This document shows, piece after piece, positions 6,377 to 15,413 of a stretch of DNA of 15,883 nucleotides. The notes beneath the pieces are model-generated. The model had not been told where the DNA came from and searched no databases. It saw only the letters and a list, made by a program, of their open reading frames with translations. Position 1 is the stretch's first letter. Each line of letters starts with the position of its first letter. The position numbers and the translations under genes are program-made. Source of the stretch: an uncultured Bacilli bacterium (GTDB lineage Bacteria > Bacillota_I > Bacilli_A > RF39 > UBA660); the NCBI GenBank assembly GCA_934149325.1, contig CAKPEJ010000023.1:1-15883 (forward strand), written 5' to 3'.

Positions 6377-7597
6377 TTAATCCTCTAATAATTTAATAGC
6401 ATTAATGACAGCAATTTTACCATATTCATATGTTAATGACCCTTGCATATATGCTATATATGGTTCTCTTATTGGTCCATCACAGGAAAGTTCAATTGAT
6501 GATCCTTGTGTAAATGTGCCTGCTGCCATAATTACTTCATCATCATAACCAGGCATTGGCCATGGTTCTGGTGTTACAAAAGAATCAACTGGTGAAAATT
6601 TTTGTATACCTTGACAGAATTTTATTAATTTTTCTTTATTGCCAAATTCTATATTTTGAACAATATCAGCTCTTTTGTCACAATATCTAGGTTCAACTTT
6701 ATATTCTAATTTTTCTAAAATATAGCTAGCAAGCGTTGCTGTTTTAAGAGCATTTTTTACAACGCTAGGAGCCATGAATAATCCCTGTAATATTGATCTA
6801 TTTATTCCAAGAGTTGGGCCTACTTCTTTTCCCTCCCCAGGTAAAGTAAGCCTTTCAGCACATAAATTTATTAATTTTTTTTGTCCAACAATATAAGCAC
6901 CATTTGGAGCAATACCTCCACCAAGATTTTTTATAAGTGACCCAACAACAATATCAGCACCAACTTCAATTGGTTCTTTTTTTGTGACAAATTCACAATA
7001 ACAATTATCAACCATTATAATTACATCTTTATCTATATTTTTTATAAATTTTATTACTTTTTCTAATTTAGTAATATCAATACTTTTTCTTGTAGAATAA
7101 CCCTTTGATCTTTGAATCTCAATCATTTTTATTTTATTATTATTTAAAGTTTCTTTTATTTTTTCATAATCAAAATCATCATCTAATAATTCTATTTGTT
7201 CATATTTAACTCCAAAACTTTTAAGTGAACTACTATTTTCTTTTATTCCTATTACTTCATGTAAAGTATCATAAGGGGTTCCTGTTATACTAAGTAAGGT
7301 ATCATTTGGTCTTAAAACAGCAAATAGCGCAACTGTAAGTGCATGAGAACCAGAAATGAATTGACTTCTAACAAGAGCATCTTCTGATTTAAAAATATCA
7401 CAATAAATTTTTTCAATAGCGTCTCTTCCTATATCACCATAACCATACCCTGTTGTACTGTTAAAATGATTTTCTGATAATCTATTATTTTGAAAAGCTT
7501 TTAATACCTTTTCACTATTAAAGTCACAAATATCTTGAAATTCATTAAATTTATCTTTTAAGGTTTCTTCTGCTTCTGAGATTATTTTTTCTAACAT
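6377..7597 (-). CDS. PLP-dependent methionine gamma-lyase family protein (YnbB / aluminium-resistance family)
   Basis: The 406-residue protein matches the Met_gamma_lyase/YnbB family of fold-type I PLP enzymes in pattern and length. Visible motifs are STTGYGYGDIGRD (47-59), RSQFISGSHAL (77-87, cofactor phosphate region) and MVDNCYCEF (195-203, Asp197 contacting the PLP ring). GSLIKNLGGG (219-228) carries Lys223 as the likely Schiff-base lysine. The physiological substrate of this family is not settled; C-S lyase action on sulfur amino acids is inferred from similarity. It starts 2 bases after the stop of the FabG-like gene, and its ribosome binding site GGAGGAG lies inside that gene's last codons, so translation is probably coupled. 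A hairpin terminator follows. Confidence 0.88.
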   Translation of the reverse strand: MLEKIISEAEETLKDKFNEFQDICDFNSEKVLKAFQNNRLSENHFNSTTGYGYGDIGRDAIEKIYCDIFKSEDALVRSQFISGSHALTVALFAVLRPNDTLLSITGTPYDTLHEVIGIKENSSSLKSFGVKYEQIELLDDDFDYEKIKETLNNNKIKMIEIQRSKGYSTRKSIDITKLEKVIKFIKNIDKDVIIMVDNCYCEFVTKKEPIEVGADIVVGSLIKNLGGGIAPNGAYIVGQKKLINLCAERLTLPGEGKEVGPTLGINRSILQGLFMAPSVVKNALKTATLASYILEKLEYKVEPRYCDKRADIVQNIEFGNKEKLIKFCQGIQKFSPVDSFVTPEPWPMPGYDDEVIMAAGTFTQGSSIELSCDGPIREPYIAYMQGSLTYEYGKIAVINAIKLLED

Positions 7598-7599
7598 AA

Positions 7600-8340
7600 T
7601 TAATTAACTCCTCCATCTACTCTAATTACAGTTCCATTTATATAACTTGCATCATCACTCGATAAAAAGGTAACAACTTTAGCTATTTCTTCTGGCTCAG
7701 CGAATCTATTTAATATTATTTTTTCTTTTTCATTAATCATAAATTCATCAGATAAGTCCTTGTTCATATCAGTATTTACCCAACCTGGTGCGACTGAATT
7801 TACATTAATATATGGTGAATATTCTTTGGCTAAGTTTTTTGTTAAAGATATTACTCCTGCTTTTGATGCATCATAATCTAAGCTTTCTGGATAAACTGTA
7901 TCTATTCCATTTGTAGAAGATATATTTATTATTTTGCCATATTTATTTTCAAGCATATATTTACTTGCATATTTACATGTTAAAAACGTTCCAATTAGAT
8001 TAACGTTTAAAATTTCTAAAAAATCATCTACATTTTTATCTGTAACCAATGTATCTATTGCAATCCCTGCATTATTAACTAATATATCTATTTTACCAAG
8101 GTTTTCAACAGTAAAATCTATCATTTTTTTAACTTCTTCTTCTTTAGATACATCACATCTATATGTAATAGATTTTACATTATATTTTTTTATTTCATCT
8201 TGTACCTTTTTAGCTTCTGTTTCATTTGATTTATAATTTATAACAATATTGCATCCATTTTTAGCCAAATCAATTGCACATGATCTTCCAATTCCCCTTG
8301 AAGCACCTGTTATAAGCGCTACCTTGCCATTTAAATTCAT
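7600..8340 (-). CDS. Short-chain dehydrogenase/reductase, FabG-like (3-oxoacyl-ACP reductase type)
   Basis: The 246-residue classical SDR has the NAD(P)-binding TGASRGIG (11-18) and NNAG (89-92). The catalytic Ser is in INISS (Ser141/142), followed by YxxxK (Tyr156, Lys160) and the C-terminal INGTVIRVDGG pattern typical of FabG. The probable role is NADPH-dependent reduction of a 3-oxoacyl or other carbonyl substrate in the cytosol. No other fatty-acid synthesis gene is adjacent, so the substrate is uncertain. I chose ATG 8340, preceded by GAGGTG six bases away. A GTG at 8349 is in frame but is part of that ribosome binding site. It leads the two-gene unit with the YnbB-type enzyme. I saw no convincing -35 box in the 73-base gap before it. 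Confidence 0.87.
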   Translation of the reverse strand: MNLNGKVALITGASRGIGRSCAIDLAKNGCNIVINYKSNETEAKKVQDEIKKYNVKSITYRCDVSKEEEVKKMIDFTVENLGKIDILVNNAGIAIDTLVTDKNVDDFLEILNVNLIGTFLTCKYASKYMLENKYGKIINISSTNGIDTVYPESLDYDASKAGVISLTKNLAKEYSPYINVNSVAPGWVNTDMNKDLSDEFMINEKEKIILNRFAEPEEIAKVVTFLSSDDASYINGTVIRVDGGVN

Positions 8341-8379
8341 TTTATTCACCTCATCTAAACATAACTATATCATATTTAA

Positions 8380-8415
8380 AGAAAAAAAGAAAATATTCCC
8401 AATTTTCTTTTTTCT
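8380..8415 (-). terminator. Terminator-like hairpin overlapping the stop codon of the DHH gene
   Basis: On the minus strand AGAAAAAAGAAAAT (8415-8402) pairs with ATTTTCTTTTTTTCT (8394-8380) around a 7-base loop, with one extra T on the 3' arm. The 3' arm and following bases are themselves T-rich. The 5' arm overlaps the TAG stop of the DHH gene (8416-8414). It could end, or only partly attenuate, transcription before the FabG-like gene. Confidence 0.55.
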
Positions 8416-9367
8416 AATTTTCTTTTTTATAGTTTTTGCATAATTCATCTAAATCTTTAATTAATGCATCAGCTTCTTCAAATGATTTTAATTTTGCACC
8501 TGAAGAAAATTTATGACCTCCACCATTGTATTTTTCTAATGTTTTATTTATAACTGGTCCTCTACTTCTTGCATTAACTCTTATTTGTTTTTGTTTAATA
8601 TCTTCTGAAAAAGTAACCCAAACTAAAACTTCATTTATATTATTAAAACTATTAACTAAATTACCACTACTTGCAGGATCTGCATTAAAACTTCTAATAA
8701 CTTCATCAGTTAGTTTTATATATGCAAAACCATTTTCTGTTACAATCATATTTTCTGCCATGTATCCTTGAAGTCTTACTTCAGCAAGTGGTCTTGCATA
8801 TAAATCATCATATAATGATGTAAAATCTATTTTAGTATCATCAATTAATTTTGATACAATTCTCATAGTATTTGGTGTTGTGTAATAAAATAAGAATCTA
8901 TTTGTATCTGAAACAAGACCCATAAATAATTTTTCTGCAGCACTTTTACACATTTTTAATTTTGTTGCATATGTAAGTTCCATTATCATTTGGCATACAC
9001 TTGATTCTGTATCATCAACCCATGTAGTACTTGCAAAATGATCAATTTCAGGATGATGATCTATTTTTATTACATCTTTAAATTTTGTAACATCTTTTAC
9101 TCCATCAATTCTTCTTGTATCTGGAGTATCACAAACTATTAATAAAGATTCTCCTATTTCTGATTCATCTAATTTATCAAGTTTTCCCATGTATTTGAAT
9201 TTTGATGAATAAACACCTATTACTGATACTTTTTTCTTTGGAAAAGTATTAAGTATTATTTCTTTTAGTCCTATTGTACTACCTAATGCATCTGGATCTG
9301 CTCCTATATGTCTTGCGATTACAATTTTATCGTTTTTCTTTATTTTATTGTATATTTCTTTTTTCAT
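8414..9367 (-). CDS. DHH/DHHA1-family phosphoesterase (NrnA-like)
   Basis: The 317-residue protein has the full two-domain layout of bifunctional oligoribonuclease/pAp phosphatases (NrnA, about 310-325 residues). The DHH domain shows ARHIGADPDALGS (His20, Asp24, Asp26), VCD (Asp80), the signature DHH (103-105) and GLVSDTNRF (Asp154), all manganese ligands of the family. The DHHA1 domain ends with YNGGGHKFSSGA (280-291). Likely substrates are 2-5 base nanoRNAs and pAp, or linear products of cyclic dinucleotides; the sequence alone does not decide. I chose ATG 9367 after AGGTG. A GTG at 9376 lies inside that site. It follows ackA by 22 bases in the same direction, so the two are likely co-transcribed. 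Confidence 0.92.
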   Translation of the reverse strand: MKKEIYNKIKKNDKIVIARHIGADPDALGSTIGLKEIILNTFPKKKVSVIGVYSSKFKYMGKLDKLDESEIGESLLIVCDTPDTRRIDGVKDVTKFKDVIKIDHHPEIDHFASTTWVDDTESSVCQMIMELTYATKLKMCKSAAEKLFMGLVSDTNRFLFYYTTPNTMRIVSKLIDDTKIDFTSLYDDLYARPLAEVRLQGYMAENMIVTENGFAYIKLTDEVIRSFNADPASSGNLVNSFNNINEVLVWVTFSEDIKQKQIRVNARSRGPVINKTLEKYNGGGHKFSSGAKLKSFEEADALIKDLDELCKNYKKEN

Positions 9368-9389
9368 TATTAACACCTATTTCTATTTT

Positions 9390-10571
9390 TTATTTTATTA
9401 ATTCTTCTGTATCTCTTGCAATCATAACTTCTTCATTTGTTGGAATAACATAACAAGGTACACTTGATTCAGGTTTTGTTATTATTCCTTCTTCACCACG
9501 AATTTGATCATTCTTTTCTCTATCAACTTTTAGTCCCAAACATTCAAGTCTATCTATAATCATACGTCTTATATGAGGTGCATTTTCTCCTACACCTGCT
9601 GTAAAGCAAATTGCATCTACTCCACCTAATTCAACATAATATTTAGCAATATAACCTACTATGGAATTAACATAAACATGGTGTGCAAGTATAGAAGGTT
9701 TATGTTTTTCACCTATTTTTGCATCTATATCTCTAAAATCACTAGAAACACCACTTATTCCAAGCATACCACTATTTTTATTTAAATCATGGTCTATTTC
9801 TTCTAGAGTTTTCCCTGTCTTTTTAGCAATGAATTGAATTATTCCATAATCAATATCGCCTGAACGAGATCCCATAACAATTCCAGAATTTGGGGTAAAT
9901 CCCATAGTTGTATCTATACATCTACCATCTCTAACAGCACTAATTGATCCACCTTGACCTAAATGACAAACTATTACATTAGAAAATTCTTTATCTAATA
10001 TTTCGCTTGCTCTTTCTGAAACATATCTATGACTCATTCCATGAAAACCGTATTTACGAACACCATATTTTTCATACCATTCATATGGGACAGCATAAAT
10101 ATATCTATCTTCTTTAATAGTTTGATGGAATGCTGTATCAAAGCATCCAACTTGAACTGCTGATGGAATGGCATTCATAAATGCTCTAACACCCATTATA
10201 TTTGCTGGATTATGTAATGGTGCTAAATCATTTAATTCTTCAATATCTTTTAAAACTTGTTCATTAAGAATAACTGATTTAGAATATTTATCACCACCAT
10301 GAACGATTCTATGTCCTACTCCTTTTATTTCATCTAGTGAATTAATAACTTTATTTTCTAATAATTCTTTTATTAATATTTGAACAGCAACTTCATGATT
10401 TTTTAGTTCTGCTTTTTTCTCAATTTTTTCTCCATTAATTTTTATTGTATAAAAACTATTTTCAATACCAATTCTCTCAAAAACACCTGATATTAAAACT
10501 TTTTCTTCTGGCATTTCAAACATTTGAAATTTTAATGATGAACTACCTGCATTTACTGATAATATTTTCAT
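9390..10571 (-). CDS. ackA: Acetate kinase
   Basis: AckA interconverts acetyl phosphate plus ADP with acetate plus ATP, the energy-yielding end of acetate fermentation, in the cytosol. The 393 residues are close to the usual 400. Visible sites are NAGSSSLK (7-14), GHRIVHGG (Arg88), FDTAFH (Asp145), GFHGMSH (His177), MGSRSGDID (Arg236), FTAGVGEN (323-330) and PTNEE (Glu380). One deviation is HLGQGGS (203-209), where most homologues I recall have HLGNG(A/S)S. It starts at ATG 10571 after GAGGTG and leads a unit with the DHH phosphoesterase. Phosphotransacetylase, its usual partner, is not in this window. Confidence 0.97.
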   Translation of the reverse strand: MKILSVNAGSSSLKFQMFEMPEEKVLISGVFERIGIENSFYTIKINGEKIEKKAELKNHEVAVQILIKELLENKVINSLDEIKGVGHRIVHGGDKYSKSVILNEQVLKDIEELNDLAPLHNPANIMGVRAFMNAIPSAVQVGCFDTAFHQTIKEDRYIYAVPYEWYEKYGVRKYGFHGMSHRYVSERASEILDKEFSNVIVCHLGQGGSISAVRDGRCIDTTMGFTPNSGIVMGSRSGDIDYGIIQFIAKKTGKTLEEIDHDLNKNSGMLGISGVSSDFRDIDAKIGEKHKPSILAHHVYVNSIVGYIAKYYVELGGVDAICFTAGVGENAPHIRRMIIDRLECLGLKVDREKNDQIRGEEGIITKPESSVPCYVIPTNEEVMIARDTEELIK

Positions 10572-10588
10572 AATTTCACCTCTATATA

Positions 10589-10594
10589 ATTATA
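10589..10594 (-). promoter_or_regulatory. Probable -10 box of the ackA promoter
   Basis: A perfect TATAAT on the minus strand lies 17 bases upstream of the ackA ATG. The hexamer 17 bases further up is not a recognisable -35 box. The implied leader is only about 10 bases, just enough for the GAGGTG ribosome binding site, so this call is moderate. Confidence 0.35.
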
Positions 10595-10617
10595 CAATAA
10601 AATTAAAATAATTTATA

Positions 10618-10652
10618 TGAAAAAAGAAAAAAACTGAATTTCTTCAGTTTTT
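10618..10652 (-). terminator. Strong rho-independent terminator after the surface-protein gene
   Basis: On the minus strand AAAAACTGAA (10652-10643) and TTCAGTTTTT (10638-10629) form a perfect 10-bp stem closed by a GAAA tetraloop. A T-rich run TTCTTTTTT follows. It begins 9 bases after the stop codon. Confidence 0.9.
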
Positions 10653-10660
10653 ATTTTACA

Positions 10661-13600
10661 CTATTGTTCCAATATTACATTTCTACTTGAAACTTTAATT
10701 ACTGGTCTTACATCTTTATTTGTATTTGCATAAGTCCAAGAATTCTTACTTGATGAATTATATCCAGTCATAACAGATGTTTCATGTACATATTGAGCTA
10801 AACCTTTAACATTTGTAATGTCAGTAATTCTTCCATAAACATCATGCTTTTGTTCTACCCAGACTGAATTCATTAACCAGAAATCTTTTTTATTATATAA
10901 CCATGATAAATCAGTTAATCCACTTGACGTTAACGTATTAAATTCTTCTGCTGTTAACAATCTAACCTTTGATGTTTCATATAATCCTGATTGACAAGTT
11001 CCACCAATTGTTCCTCCATAAGACATATTTGGTGTTCCTGATGCATCATCACAGATTACATTATCATATAATGATGATAAATTTAATGTAGTCTTTTTAG
11101 TTAAATTACTAGTTAAATCTAATAATCCACCATTTAAATATTTATTTATTTTTGAAGTACTCCATTTGTATGTATCTGTTGTTGATGATGTATGTCCAGA
11201 AGTAAAACTTATTGATCCTGAATCAGCAAGTAATGTTACAACTTCATCACCATTTATATCTTCTGATTTTATAACATGCCAATTAATTCCAGCATAACTT
11301 ACAGAATCTCCAACTTCATATGTACTTGGCTCTGCATTTGTATCAGCAGCAAGTTTTTCAGGTTCATATCTTTCTATATCAAGTAAAGTTACAGTATTGA
11401 TGAAACTTCTTGCTTCTAATTGAGTTGGCATATCAAGTACAATTTGTAAATATCTTGTTTCACCTGGTTTAATCAAATCATTTTCATAGACTATACTTCT
11501 AACTTGTCCATCTTGGTAAATCCATTGTGAATTATACGAATCATTTATATTAAAGTTTAATCCATCTGGAATTGATTCATTTACTAATTTTACGTAACCA
11601 GCTGAATTAGAATTGTTTTCTATTTTAATACCATAATAAACTCTAGCTGTAGCTTTTAAACTATTTTTTACACTTAATGATACTTTATTTTGATTAGTAT
11701 AATTATATGTATTTAATCCAGCCGTTGTATTTAATTCAACCTTTGTTATATATTTTGCAATATCAAATCCGAAAGATTTTTTAGTGATTAAACCAACATT
11801 CATATCGGTTACATTTTCAATTTTTCTAGAAAGTACAATTCCTACAGGATCAGTTGAATCTGGAACTCTTTTATTACTTATTTCATATGTTTTATCGTCT
11901 ACTTTATATGCATCAGAATCATGTTCTAAATCTTCTGTACCATATCTTAATGTTAAATCATATTTGTTTGGATCTATTTCCTCTAATCTTACTTTATATT
12001 TTCCTGAATCTAAATCTTTAAATTTATATTCACCATTATTGTTTGTTGTTGTTTCGGAAATTTTATTCATATTATTGTCATTGTCTAACTTGTATAAAAC
12101 TAATTTCATACCAGATAAATATTTATCACCTGTATCTTCAATTCCATTTTCATTAACATCCATAAAAATTCTACCAGAAATCGATCTACTTACTACTCTT
12201 ACAGTAGTTTTATTTGAGCTTCTTTGTGTAAATTTAGAATCATCTGCTCCTTCACCATAGAATGAATTAACATACTTATTTGAATAACTATTTCCTGTTG
12301 GTAAAATTGTTACTTTTATTGGATCCATATAATGTCTATTTGCAATTGAAATATTTGTTATTTTTATTGCTGTTGCAGACACAAAATCATCCATTGCATT
12401 ACATTCTTTAAATTCATTATTTTTATCATTTACCTTAGCAACTAAATTACTATAATCCTTTGTTGAGCAATAAACTTTAGCATTTCCAAATGATGTTGGA
12501 AGATCTATTTTTACTTTGTAATTTCCTGTAAATTCTGAACCTTGATTATTACCTGATGAAGGTAATATATCCATAATAGAATAATCATTTAAATCAAGTT
12601 CAGTATTATTATATGCTTTAAGATAATAACTAAATTGTTGATTTTTTTCAACAACAGAGCCTTCTTCACCTACTTTTGTAGATAAAATAACGTTAGTATC
12701 TCCTGATGCATATATTGAGAAACTTGAAGATAAAAATCCAAAATAACTTGAATCTACTTCATTATTAATATTTATTGCTTCTACTTTACTTGTAACAGTA
12801 ATTGGTACACCACTTCCAATTATTGTTGGGGATATATTTGCATCAAAATAAATATCTTTTATTTTTTGATTTGGTTTAGTATAAGGTAATGTATAAGTTA
12901 ATATTGTATTTCCATCTTTAGTTTCAACAACTGGTGTCCCTAGTTTTTTATTAGGAATATATTCTAAATCACTTGGAATAGTAACTGTAACTTTTAAATT
13001 ATTTATATACCAAACATCATCTGCTCCAACATTCATATTATTATCTTCTATTATTGTTTTAATATTGTAATGGATTGTTTCACCTTCATTAGAATTATAT
13101 CTAATTTTTGTACTTCCATCAGCATTCTTATTTGTAACTGTTAAAACTTGTCTTGATGTAAAATTAACTATTTTTAATGAATCACCCCATAAAGCATCAT
13201 CACGTCCAATAAATTCATTCCCTTTATATGTAGTTTTTTTATAATTATCTGGATTAGTAATACTTGTTGTAGCCTCAGAAATTCTTGGGCCATAATATGT
13301 AATATTTTTATCATAATCAGATGAAGTTGCAACTACTGTTGCTTGATATGTTTGAGTTATATCACCAACATTTCTAACTCTTAAAGGAATATCAACAATT
13401 ACTTTTACATTATCTGGTAATACAACACCTTTTTTTGTTTGAACAATTACTTTTGTAATTGGAACTTCTTTTTCATCATCTGTTGTTTTTGCCTTAACAA
13501 TCTTATCAAAACTTTGTTCAAATGATTCGTCCTTAGCCTTTATACAAGGACCTCCATATAAATTCATTATTTGATCTACATTGTATTTAGATAAATCTCT

Positions 13601-15340
13601 ATTAACTATTGCACATTGAGATTTTATAGTATCAACATCTTCTGAACTTAATCTAGAGTCAAGTGTTAAATCATCATAATTTGTCGCAACATAATTTTCA
13701 TTTTTATAATTTCCTGAAACATATTTTACTTCAAAATCATCTTTTGATATTTTTTTGCCATCTACTGTTTCAAGTGTTATATTTATGTCTTCCATATCAC
13801 TCTTCGGAATAACTCTATAAGCATTTGGATCAACTTTTATTACTTCTTTCAATCCTTGATCAGATAAAGTCTTTTTATAATTAAATGTTGTTCTAAATGT
13901 TACTGTAGTTCCTTTTGATATAGAACCAGAACCATTCTTACCATCAATAGACAACTTAGAATTTAAATCATCATAAAATTCACCGGTTATAGAATAATCC
14001 ATTACTTGGTAATAATTATTCAATCTACTTTGTGATGTAGATGGTATTGATATATTTTGATTTGATATATCTGTAGCCTTTCCATTTGTAATATTCATAG
14101 TTGATGTAATTGTATTTTTTCCATCTTCTGTTGTTCTTGGAGAAAAAACTGTAATTGCATAAGATCCGATATAAAAATCATTCTTTGGAATTTGTCCACC
14201 TGAAGCATAATTACTAGCTGTTAAGTATGAAATGTTATAACCAGATATATTTGCTGAATAATTACTATCATCTTTTTTAGTTAATTTTAAATTACCTGGA
14301 TAAGGAGTTCTTTTACTTGCATCAGATCCAGAACCATAAGGTAAATCTACGATTGTTGAATCAATGTCTGCTACCTTATCTGGGGAATATGTTCTAACCC
14401 AATTATTTTCAAGTAATACTGTTTTAGTACTTCCATCTTGTGATACTCCTACATCAAATGTAATATCACTACCATTTGGCATTGTTAATCCCTTTATTCC
14501 TTTATTAACATCGCCTTCTATTGCTAATCCTATTTCATAAGTTAAATATCTTCCGACTAAATCGTTATAATTAGCTTTTTGTCCTTCTCTTCCTAAATCA
14601 TTAATTAAATTAATTTTCATAGTTGCTGTTTTAGAAGATACAACTGTAGGCATATAATTGTAAAACCCAGTTGTATTAGGACGAGTACTATACTTTGTTG
14701 TTTTATCAGTGTCATATTCATAGTTAGTTACATCATCTGATACTTTACCAAGTGTTACTAAATAATTAGCGTCAGTATTTGTACTTTCTTGTATCTCAAA
14801 TTTTGGATGAATTTTCATTCCATTTGGGGCACCTAAAACATATAAAGTAATATCCTTTTTAAAGTTACCATATGTGTCTATACCACCAAATGAAATTGTT
14901 CTTGTTGTTTCACCCGTTTTAGAAGTTTTATCAAATGAAACATATTTTGCTTCTTCATCTGATAATGTTATCTTGACACTTACTGTTCTTTCTTCAAAAT
15001 CATTACCAGGAGTTTTACCCATTATTTCAAAATCCAAATGATAAGTTAAAGCATCAAAAGATCTAATAATTCTATTCTTGGAATTTGAATCGTTACCAGG
15101 AGTATAATCACTATCTTTTGTATATGCAGAAGAACTATCATAATTAATACCATCTGTTGAATCAAAATTACCAGAACCTGTGTCTATTCCTGTAATATAT
15201 GCATTTTTAATTGCAACCTTATTTGCTGCAGTATCTGCACGAGCAACTTTATTATACACAAGTAAACTAGTTATAGTTAATGTTATCACTAATGCAATAA
15301 CAGCTAGTTGTTTTTTTTCTAGCTTTTTTATTTTCCCCAT
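10661..15340 (-). CDS. Giant secreted surface protein with SdrD B-like domain and C-terminal DUF6273-like domain
   Basis: This 1559-residue protein starts at ATG 15340 after AGGTGATATA. A basic N-terminus, a hydrophobic helix (about 12-30) and VARA before Asp36 form a signal peptide with a likely cut after Ala35. Residues about 40-1050 are Thr/Ser/Asn/Asp-rich beta-type sequence with DUF11-like stretches (near 880-980). Residues about 1053-1186 form an SdrD B/Cna-B-like domain, opened by SGRIFMDVNENGIED. That segment includes a DxNxNGxxD calcium-type loop (Asp1061, Asn1063, Asn1065, Asp1069). Another DUF11-like stretch follows (about 1190-1320). The last 219 residues (YEVGDSVSYAGINWHVI to DVRPVIKV) look like DUF6273. 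There is no LPxTG motif and no C-terminal membrane helix. Exactly six cysteines occur, in three close pairs (576/599, 958/980, 1430/1449). An adhesion or scaffold role is inferred. The gene is monocistronic by its own promoter and terminator. Confidence 0.9.
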   Translation of the reverse strand: MGKIKKLEKKQLAVIALVITLTITSLLVYNKVARADTAANKVAIKNAYITGIDTGSGNFDSTDGINYDSSSAYTKDSDYTPGNDSNSKNRIIRSFDALTYHLDFEIMGKTPGNDFEERTVSVKITLSDEEAKYVSFDKTSKTGETTRTISFGGIDTYGNFKKDITLYVLGAPNGMKIHPKFEIQESTNTDANYLVTLGKVSDDVTNYEYDTDKTTKYSTRPNTTGFYNYMPTVVSSKTATMKINLINDLGREGQKANYNDLVGRYLTYEIGLAIEGDVNKGIKGLTMPNGSDITFDVGVSQDGSTKTVLLENNWVRTYSPDKVADIDSTIVDLPYGSGSDASKRTPYPGNLKLTKKDDSNYSANISGYNISYLTASNYASGGQIPKNDFYIGSYAITVFSPRTTEDGKNTITSTMNITNGKATDISNQNISIPSTSQSRLNNYYQVMDYSITGEFYDDLNSKLSIDGKNGSGSISKGTTVTFRTTFNYKKTLSDQGLKEVIKVDPNAYRVIPKSDMEDINITLETVDGKKISKDDFEVKYVSGNYKNENYVATNYDDLTLDSRLSSEDVDTIKSQCAIVNRDLSKYNVDQIMNLYGGPCIKAKDESFEQSFDKIVKAKTTDDEKEVPITKVIVQTKKGVVLPDNVKVIVDIPLRVRNVGDITQTYQATVVATSSDYDKNITYYGPRISEATTSITNPDNYKKTTYKGNEFIGRDDALWGDSLKIVNFTSRQVLTVTNKNADGSTKIRYNSNEGETIHYNIKTIIEDNNMNVGADDVWYINNLKVTVTIPSDLEYIPNKKLGTPVVETKDGNTILTYTLPYTKPNQKIKDIYFDANISPTIIGSGVPITVTSKVEAININNEVDSSYFGFLSSSFSIYASGDTNVILSTKVGEEGSVVEKNQQFSYYLKAYNNTELDLNDYSIMDILPSSGNNQGSEFTGNYKVKIDLPTSFGNAKVYCSTKDYSNLVAKVNDKNNEFKECNAMDDFVSATAIKITNISIANRHYMDPIKVTILPTGNSYSNKYVNSFYGEGADDSKFTQRSSNKTTVRVVSRSISGRIFMDVNENGIEDTGDKYLSGMKLVLYKLDNDNNMNKISETTTNNNGEYKFKDLDSGKYKVRLEEIDPNKYDLTLRYGTEDLEHDSDAYKVDDKTYEISNKRVPDSTDPVGIVLSRKIENVTDMNVGLITKKSFGFDIAKYITKVELNTTAGLNTYNYTNQNKVSLSVKNSLKATARVYYGIKIENNSNSAGYVKLVNESIPDGLNFNINDSYNSQWIYQDGQVRSIVYENDLIKPGETRYLQIVLDMPTQLEARSFINTVTLLDIERYEPEKLAADTNAEPSTYEVGDSVSYAGINWHVIKSEDINGDEVVTLLADSGSISFTSGHTSSTTDTYKWSTSKINKYLNGGLLDLTSNLTKKTTLNLSSLYDNVICDDASGTPNMSYGGTIGGTCQSGLYETSKVRLLTAEEFNTLTSSGLTDLSWLYNKKDFWLMNSVWVEQKHDVYGRITDITNVKGLAQYVHETSVMTGYNSSSKNSWTYANTNKDVRPVIKVSSRNVILEQ

Positions 15341-15365
15341 TATATCACCTATTTTCTTATATTAA

Positions 15366-15394
15366 ATTATATCATCTTATATATTTTTTTTCAA
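15366..15394 (-). promoter_or_regulatory. Promoter of the giant surface-protein gene
   Basis: On the minus strand -35 TTGAAA (15394-15389) and a perfect -10 TATAAT (15371-15366) are separated by exactly 17 bases. The start falls near 15359, about 18 bases ahead of the ATG, with AGGTGAT between. It follows directly after the terminator of the upstream gene, so the surface gene is separately transcribed. Confidence 0.75.
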
Positions 15395-15413
15395 TAGATT
15401 TAATTACCAAAAT

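Noticed and set aside
11784..12260. 158-codon plus-strand open frame inside the surface-protein gene
   Set aside because: It is antisense to the SdrD B-like region of a continuous 1559-residue frame, and its translation shows no recognisable motif.
10661..15340. Tandem repeat array in the surface protein
   Set aside because: Thr/Ser/Asn-rich composition and a recurring beta style gave that impression, but I could not align any segment to another as a true repeat.
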